A stretch of DNA of 20,430 nucleotides from Opitutaceae bacterium (GTDB taxonomy: Bacteria > Verrucomicrobiota > Verrucomicrobiia > Opitutales > Opitutaceae). The position numbers and the translations under genes are program-made. Below are positions 15,762 to 20,430 of this stretch, one piece after another. The notes under the pieces were generated by a model that was given only the letters and a program-made list of their open reading frames with translations, had not been told where the DNA came from and searched no databases. Numbering within the stretch: position 1 is the first letter of the stretch; each line of letters starts with the position of its first letter. The stretch lies in the NCBI GenBank assembly GCA_009919985.1, contig RGAX01000023.1, forward strand, positions 1 to 20,430. The letters are read 5' to 3'.

Positions 15762-16691
15762 ATGAATTCACTTCCCGAAATCGCCGTGTTCGCCGGCGGC
15801 ACCTCTTCAGAGCGCGAAGTCTCACTCGGCTCTGGTCTCGCGAGTGCGTGTGCGCTCGCTCGCTCTTTCCCGACGCGACTTTTTGAACTCACGGCTGATG
15901 CCTTGCCTGCTGGCCTCGATCCTAAGCGGCATGTAGTTTTTTCGACCTTGCATGGCGGGTTCGGTGAAGACGGTTCGATGCAACGTCTACTTGATGCGGC
16001 GGGTGTAGTTTATGCAGGGTGTGATGCGGCGAGCAGCGCGCTCACGATGGACAAGACGCGCACGAAAAATGCCGCGGCCTCGAGGGGGGTTCAGATCGGT
16101 CCGGGTGTAGTTTTTGACGCTAAAGTTGCCCCGACGGCGGATGAGCTGGTGGCTAAGCTGGGTGAGCAGGTGGTCCTCAAGCCCAATGATCAAGGCAGTA
16201 GCGTTGGTCTGACGATTAACGCCGGGCCCAGCGAACTCGCCGCTTCGCTCGCGCGACTCACGCCTGGTTCTTGGCTGGCGGAACGTCGCTTGATGGGCCG
16301 GGAGCTTTCGGTCGGTGTCCTGCGGGGCGCGGCGATGGGCGTGGTGGAGATTCGGCCCAAGTCTGGGGTTTATGATTACGCGAGTAAATATACCAAGGGT
16401 GCGACGGAGTATTTTGCGCCCGCACCGCTGGATGCGGCTACGACGCTGAGTGTCCAGCGCGCAGCTGAGACGGCCTTCGCCGCCTGTGGTTGTCGCGATT
16501 ATGCTCGGGTGGATTTTATCCTGGTCGGTAGCTCCGAGCTTTATTTGCTCGAAATCAATACGCTCCCAGGCATGAAGGAAACGAGTTTGCTGCCGATGAG
16601 TGCGCGTTGTGCGGGGCTAGATTTCACGGCTTTGGCCCGTGAGTTGGTGTTGCCCGCACTGGGGCGTTTTTCCGCGGCTGTGGCTCGCTGA
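15762..16691 (+). CDS. ddl: D-alanine--D-alanine ligase Ddl
   Basis: This ATP-grasp enzyme joins two D-alanines to make the dipeptide used by MurF. Family motifs run in order: FAGGTSSEREVSLGSG near the N-terminus, STLHGGFGEDGSMQRLLD at about 63-80, TMDKTRTK, VLKPNDQGSSVGL (ATP-grasp), RELSVGVL, YARVDFIL, and EINTLPGMKETSLLPM near the C-terminus. Length of 309 aa is typical. ATG 15762 is chosen because the family's first strand begins six residues later; the frame extends upstream to 15654 inside murB but encodes nothing conserved there. The identical TTTAAAT seen before the ftsL-like gene lies just upstream of this ATG. ftsQ begins five bases after the stop. Confidence 0.96.
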   Translation: MNSLPEIAVFAGGTSSEREVSLGSGLASACALARSFPTRLFELTADALPAGLDPKRHVVFSTLHGGFGEDGSMQRLLDAAGVVYAGCDAASSALTMDKTRTKNAAASRGVQIGPGVVFDAKVAPTADELVAKLGEQVVLKPNDQGSSVGLTINAGPSELAASLARLTPGSWLAERRLMGRELSVGVLRGAAMGVVEIRPKSGVYDYASKYTKGATEYFAPAPLDAATTLSVQRAAETAFAACGCRDYARVDFILVGSSELYLLEINTLPGMKETSLLPMSARCAGLDFTALARELVLPALGRFSAAVAR

Positions 16692-16696
16692 ATTTC

Positions 16697-17728
16697 TTGC
16701 GAATCGATCCTAACAACAACCCTGCCGGCCGAAGCTGGAGAGACATTCCCCAGCCGGTGAAACCGCGCGCGATGTCGCGCGAGGGGCGGCGCCGGCTCGC
16801 AGCTTCTATTTTACGCTTTACGGTAGCGGTAATCGTAATCGTGGGTGTGCTGGTGGGGATCTGGCAGGTGACTCATGAGCTGCGGGAAAGTCCCAACACG
16901 GCACCTGCAGCCGCAGCGGTGCCTTTGGGAGCGCCACGCCTTGAGACCGACGGGTTTCTCGGCGCAGATCCGGGGTGGCTTGCGCGTACGCTCGCCTTGC
17001 CGCGGGGTGCCTCGCTAATTGGCCTCGATCTCGATGAATTACGTGAGCGACTCCTAACTCACAGTCAGGTAAGGACGGCGGTTTTGACGAAGATTTTCCC
17101 CTCCTCGCTTCGGGTCCGTATCACCGAGCGCATGCCCGTTGCCCGGGTCATGGCCCAATTGGCTAACGGCGAACCCCAGGCTTTCCTCGTCGCGCGGGAT
17201 GGCGTCGTGTTTCCCGGCATCGGGTATGAGATCGCGATGCTTAACTCGCTGCCATGGCTCGAGCCGATGAAGCTCGCGCGCACCGCAAACGGATTCCAGG
17301 CGATCGAGGGTATGGGTGCCGCATCCGATCTCATCGCCAAGGCCCAACTCGAAGCCGAGCACCTCTACTCCAGTTGGCGCGTAGTCTCGCTCGCACGACT
17401 TAATGCCGACGCCGAGATCGAGGTGCGTACGGCCTCGGGTGGCACGATTGTTTTCAGCGCGACCACCGATTATTTCACGCAACTCGCTAATCTCGACCTT
17501 ACGCTCGATCGCATCGCCGTTCAAGGGGCGAGTTTTAAACGCATCAATCTGGCCAACGGTCGCGACGTCACAGTGACACTGGAAACGCCACTGCTGCCTT
17601 CAACCTCTGCAATCAGTAAATCTGCTCCTTCGACCAAAACCGGCGCGATGCCGGTCGGTTCGAAACCGTCCTCGCCCCATACCACCGCATTCGGTAATTT
17701 TTCCACCCAGCCCAAAAAAGCTCCGTGA
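16697..17728 (+). CDS. ftsQ: Cell division protein FtsQ (POTRA domain)
   Basis: FtsQ is a bitopic membrane protein linking early cytoplasmic and late periplasmic division proteins. A basic cytoplasmic N-terminus is followed by a transmembrane helix at about residues 38-58. A POTRA-like and FtsQ domain region follows at about 80-260, with LRVRITERMPVARV at the strand-turn typical of FtsQ. The tail after about residue 295 is Ser/Pro/Thr-rich and low in complexity. The start is a TTG at 16697, five bases after the ddl stop; no earlier ATG or GTG fits, and the internal ATG at residue 26 would remove the SWRDIPQPVKPR segment. Length of 343 aa is slightly long. Its stop overlaps the ftsA start (GTGA). 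Identity rests on topology, the POTRA-like sequence and its place before ftsA. Confidence 0.88.
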   Translation: MRIDPNNNPAGRSWRDIPQPVKPRAMSREGRRRLAASILRFTVAVIVIVGVLVGIWQVTHELRESPNTAPAAAAVPLGAPRLETDGFLGADPGWLARTLALPRGASLIGLDLDELRERLLTHSQVRTAVLTKIFPSSLRVRITERMPVARVMAQLANGEPQAFLVARDGVVFPGIGYEIAMLNSLPWLEPMKLARTANGFQAIEGMGAASDLIAKAQLEAEHLYSSWRVVSLARLNADAEIEVRTASGGTIVFSATTDYFTQLANLDLTLDRIAVQGASFKRINLANGRDVTVTLETPLLPSTSAISKSAPSTKTGAMPVGSKPSSPHTTAFGNFSTQPKKAP

Positions 17729-18939
17729 GTTCCAAACCCACCTTCATCGGTGCCGTCGAAATCGGCACCTCCAAAGTCACCGCTCTTATCGGCGAATATA
17801 ATGGTCGTGAACTCGCGATCATCGGACGCGGTGAATGTGCCTCCCGAGGCGTCATCAAGGGCGCCGTCGTTGATTACAAGGCCGCCAGTGAATGCACGCA
17901 CAGTGCCCTCGAGCTCGCTGAACGCGATGCCGGTGAACGCATCGAATTGGTGTTTCTCGCCCAAACGGGTGGACACCTCGAAGGCTTTTATAACGAAGCC
18001 TCTGTAAACGTGAAATCGGCCGATAATATGATCGAGCGCGAAGACATTCGTACCGTTTGCGATTTGGCCAAATCCAAGGATCTGCCTTCTGGACGTATGG
18101 TCGTGCACCATATTCGCCGCCCGTTCCGCGTCGACGGTCGCTTGGTTCCGACCTCACCAGAAAATCTCGTCGGTCAAAAACTCGAAGTCGGTTATTGGAC
18201 CGTCCACGGCCAAGAACAACGCCTCGCCGATAACATCCACGTCATTCGCGGATTTAATTTAGAAGTGCGTGAACTCGTGCTTTCTAGTCTCGCCTCGGGT
18301 CACATGGTCACCACCGCCGAAGAACGCCAAAACGGCGTGCTAGTCATCGACATCGGCGCCGGTACTACTGATTTTGTGCTCTATCGTGATGGCGTCGCGC
18401 ACACCACCGGCGTTGTCCCGGTCGGCGGCTCGCACCTCACCAACGATCTCAGCCTCGGTCTCCGTCTCACTGACGGCCAAGCCGATAAACTTAAACTCCG
18501 TCACGGGCGCGCCATGCTCCAAGCCCGTGATAAAACCGAAAAAGTCTGGCTCGACGGCAACTTCGCCATCGGTGACCGCCAATTTCCACGTTACGCCATC
18601 GAGCAAATTACGTCAGCCCGAATTTGGGAATTGCTCGAAGTCGTGAAGAAAAAACTGGGTCACAGCTTCTCGCCCGAAACCTGCCAGGCCGGCGTCGTCT
18701 TGACCGGCGGCACGGCCAAAATCCCCGACATCGCTGAATGCGCGGCTAAAGTTTTTAACGTTCCTGCTCACTTGGGCGAAGCGCCCACTTGGGTGGTGGA
18801 GAATCTCCGCGATCCTGGCTATCACACTGCGCTCGGCTTGCTCTATTACGGGATCAGTACTCAGGGTGAAAAATCGGCGCCCGTGCGGCGCAAATCGGGT
18901 TTCTTGCACAGCGTTTCACGTCTCTTCACCACTTCCTAA
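17725..18939 (+). CDS. ftsA: Cell division protein FtsA
   Basis: FtsA is an actin-like ATPase that tethers FtsZ to the membrane and recruits later division proteins. The N-terminal block GAVEIGTSKVTALIGE (9-24) is the first phosphate loop, and DIGAGTTD at 209-216 is the second. LTGGTAKIPDIAE marks the adenosine-binding part. The final residues, about 389-404, carry SGFLHSVSRLF, an amphipathic helix matching the membrane-targeting sequence of FtsA. Length of 404 aa is normal. The start is GTG 17725, overlapping the ftsQ stop by four bases. ftsZ begins nine bases after the stop. Leucine codons are mostly CTC, as in ftsZ, unlike mraY or ftsW. Confidence 0.96.
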   Translation: MSSKPTFIGAVEIGTSKVTALIGEYNGRELAIIGRGECASRGVIKGAVVDYKAASECTHSALELAERDAGERIELVFLAQTGGHLEGFYNEASVNVKSADNMIEREDIRTVCDLAKSKDLPSGRMVVHHIRRPFRVDGRLVPTSPENLVGQKLEVGYWTVHGQEQRLADNIHVIRGFNLEVRELVLSSLASGHMVTTAEERQNGVLVIDIGAGTTDFVLYRDGVAHTTGVVPVGGSHLTNDLSLGLRLTDGQADKLKLRHGRAMLQARDKTEKVWLDGNFAIGDRQFPRYAIEQITSARIWELLEVVKKKLGHSFSPETCQAGVVLTGGTAKIPDIAECAAKVFNVPAHLGEAPTWVVENLRDPGYHTALGLLYYGISTQGEKSAPVRRKSGFLHSVSRLFTTS

Positions 18940-18948
18940 GCTGCGCCC

Positions 18949-20232
18949 ATGAATCCCTCCGAATTGCCCCTCGATTCTCAGCTCCTCGCGGATCGCAGCG
19001 TCGCCATCAAACTCGTCGGTGTCGGCGGCGGTGGCTCCAACGCCGTGGACCGTCTCAAGATGGAAAACCTCGAGCGGCTCCAACTCGCCGTGATCAATAC
19101 CGATCATCAGGCGCTCTCGAGCTCTCCGGTGCAGGACAAGGTGCTGATCGGCATGAGCGTCACCCGCGGTCTCGGAGCCGGTGGTGACCCTGAACTCGGA
19201 CGTGAAGCCGCCGAGGCTGACCGGGAAAAAATCTCAACTGTCGTCAAAGACTGTGACCTCGTTTTTTTGATCGCGGGTATGGGCGGTGGCACGGGTAGCG
19301 GCGCCGCCCCCGTTGTCGCCGAAATTGCCGCCGAGACAGGCGCCCTCGTTATCGCCTTTGTCACGATGCCTTTCAGCTTCGAGGGTGGACGTCGCCTCAA
19401 ACAAGCCGAAGAAGGCCTGCTCGCACTTCGCAAAGTCTGCGACGCCGTTATTCCGCTGCCCAACGACATGCTCCTCCAGGAAGGCGCCGAGAACGAGACG
19501 GTCCTAGATTCCTTCGCCCGCGCCGATGAGTGGATCGGCCGCGGCGTAAAGTCCATTTGGTCGATGCTCATGAAGACCGGCCTCATTAACCTGGACTTCG
19601 CCACGCTTCGCCAAGTCTTCCAACAGCGCGGCGGCAAAACCCTCTTTGGCCTCGGCCATGGCACCGGCCCCAACGCCGTCAACGATGCCATCGAAAGTCT
19701 GAAACTTTGCCCGCTGCTTCACACCCCGGAATTTTCCCGGAAGGCGGACCGACTCCTCGTCAATATTATCGGTGGCACCGATCTCACTCTGCCCAAGGTT
19801 AATGATCTCATGAGCGCCATCGCGGAGAAATTTGGTCGCGATTCCTCCATCGTCATGGGTGCTGTCATCGACGAAGCCATGCCGCAACGCATCGAAATCT
19901 GCGTCCTTGGCACCAGTGATCTCAACGGCCGCACCGGTCTCAGCCGTCGTCTAGCCGCTTCGGGTAAACGCGCCCCGCTCGGCCGCGCCGATTCCACGCC
20001 CCCCATGCCCCAGGCTGAACCCGCCTCGGAACTTTTCTCCACGCCTTCCGCTCACCCCCCAGCTACCGCTGCCGAAGCCCGCGCCGCCGCCGCTAAGGTT
20101 GATCAGGACGAGTTTGGCTTCGGCGAAGTTGAGAGTCGTGGCCACTTCGAGAAAACCGACCGTAATCTTTTCGACGGCCAAGACCTCGACGTCCCCACCT
20201 ACCTGCGCAAAGGCATTAAAGTCGCCCTTTAA
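18949..20232 (+). CDS. ftsZ: Cell division GTPase FtsZ, variant T7 loop
   Basis: FtsZ is the tubulin-like GTPase forming the Z-ring. The GTP-binding domain has GVGGGGSNAVDR at about 24-35, the signature GGGTGSG at 112-118 and PFSFEGGRR further on. The T7 synergy loop reads N214-L-D216-F-A-T219, where E. coli has N207-x-D209-x-x-D212; the second catalytic aspartate is therefore Thr. Other small departures are NDMLL for NDKLL and NTDHQAL for NTDAQAL. A Pro/Ala-rich linker spans about 325-405, and the conserved C-terminal peptide DVPTYLRKGIKVAL, the docking site for FtsA, is present. Length of 427 aa is usual. Despite the T7 change the protein looks intact and sits beside ftsA, so it is probably the functional FtsZ. 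obg follows after 66 bases. Confidence 0.95.
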   Translation: MNPSELPLDSQLLADRSVAIKLVGVGGGGSNAVDRLKMENLERLQLAVINTDHQALSSSPVQDKVLIGMSVTRGLGAGGDPELGREAAEADREKISTVVKDCDLVFLIAGMGGGTGSGAAPVVAEIAAETGALVIAFVTMPFSFEGGRRLKQAEEGLLALRKVCDAVIPLPNDMLLQEGAENETVLDSFARADEWIGRGVKSIWSMLMKTGLINLDFATLRQVFQQRGGKTLFGLGHGTGPNAVNDAIESLKLCPLLHTPEFSRKADRLLVNIIGGTDLTLPKVNDLMSAIAEKFGRDSSIVMGAVIDEAMPQRIEICVLGTSDLNGRTGLSRRLAASGKRAPLGRADSTPPMPQAEPASELFSTPSAHPPATAAEARAAAAKVDQDEFGFGEVESRGHFEKTDRNLFDGQDLDVPTYLRKGIKVAL

Positions 20233-20298
20233 TTAGCTCTCGTAGGCTTAGTCGAAGACCCCCCTTGGCAAAGACGGAAGCATCTGCATCGTGGCCTC

Positions 20299-20430
20299 AT
20301 GTTTGTTGACGAATGTGTAATCAAAGTAAGCGCCGGTGACGGCGGTCGGGGCTGCGTGTCCTTTCGCCGCGAGAAATACGAACCTTGGGGTGGACCCAAC
20401 GGTGGCGATGGCGGCCGCGGGGGCGATGTC
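20299..20430 (+). CDS. obg: Obg family GTPase, 3' truncated by window end
   Basis: The first 44 codons match the glycine-rich Obg fold of the ribosome-associated GTPase Obg (CgtA): MFVDECVIKVSAGDGG at 1-16, then CVSFRREKYEPWGGPNGG and DGGRGGDV. The G domain lies beyond the window. Obg acts in late assembly of the large ribosomal subunit. It commonly follows rplU-rpmA; here it follows ftsZ by 66 bases on the same strand with no evident terminator between them, so it may be co-transcribed with the dcw cluster. Confidence 0.93.
   Translation, partial: MFVDECVIKVSAGDGGRGCVSFRREKYEPWGGPNGGDGGRGGDV

Noticed and set aside
17521..18111. Minus-strand frame of 196 codons across the ftsQ-ftsA junction
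   Set aside because: It is antisense to two well-supported genes and has no recognisable domain.
19107..19691. Minus-strand frame of 194 codons inside ftsZ
   Set aside because: Antisense shadow of the conserved FtsZ core; Ser/Ala/Arg/Pro-rich composition typical of such shadows.

Overview
The window is a single-strand stretch from what is most likely a Verrucomicrobiota bacterium of the Opitutae/Opitutaceae type. That assignment is inferred from gene order, the sulfatase plus AraC accessory pair, divergent division proteins and near absence of Shine-Dalgarno sequences. No rRNA is present to prove it. Every gene reads on the + strand. I see no tRNA, rRNA, CRISPR array, insertion sequence or prophage.

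Bases 1-2607 hold a small accessory module: an AraC-family regulator whose 5' end lies outside the window, followed by a Cys-type sulfatase. About 620 bases without a convincing gene (2608-3227) separate it from the rest. That spacer ends in a candidate promoter overlaid by four TGGG repeats at an exact 10-base period, matching the known MraZ operator pattern.

From 3258 to 20232 runs a compact division and cell wall (dcw) cluster: mraZ, rsmH, an ftsL-like gene, ftsI, murE, murF, mraY, a LysM lipoprotein gene, ftsW, murG, murB, ddl, ftsQ, ftsA, ftsZ. The 5' end of obg follows and is cut by the window edge. Many junctions overlap by 1-7 bases (ftsI/murE, murE/murF, murF/mraY, murG/murB, ftsQ/ftsA) and suggest translational coupling. 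Together the genes make peptidoglycan precursors (MurB, Ddl, MurE, MurF), load and flip or polymerise lipid-linked units (MraY, MurG, FtsW, FtsI), and build the Z-ring with its membrane anchor (FtsZ, FtsA) and periplasmic linkers (FtsQ, FtsL). murC and murD, usual members of such clusters, are not here. A LysM lipoprotein gene occupies the place between mraY and ftsW where murD normally lies.

Nothing resembles a wholly new multi-gene system. The points most worth a second look are: FtsZ carries Thr in place of the second catalytic Asp of the T7 loop; a LysM lipoprotein is embedded in the cluster; the C-terminus of MraZ looks replaced by non-homologous sequence before an odd spacer; MurE and FtsW differ at normally fixed motifs; and translation starts lack Shine-Dalgarno sequences but share a TTTAA-type element.
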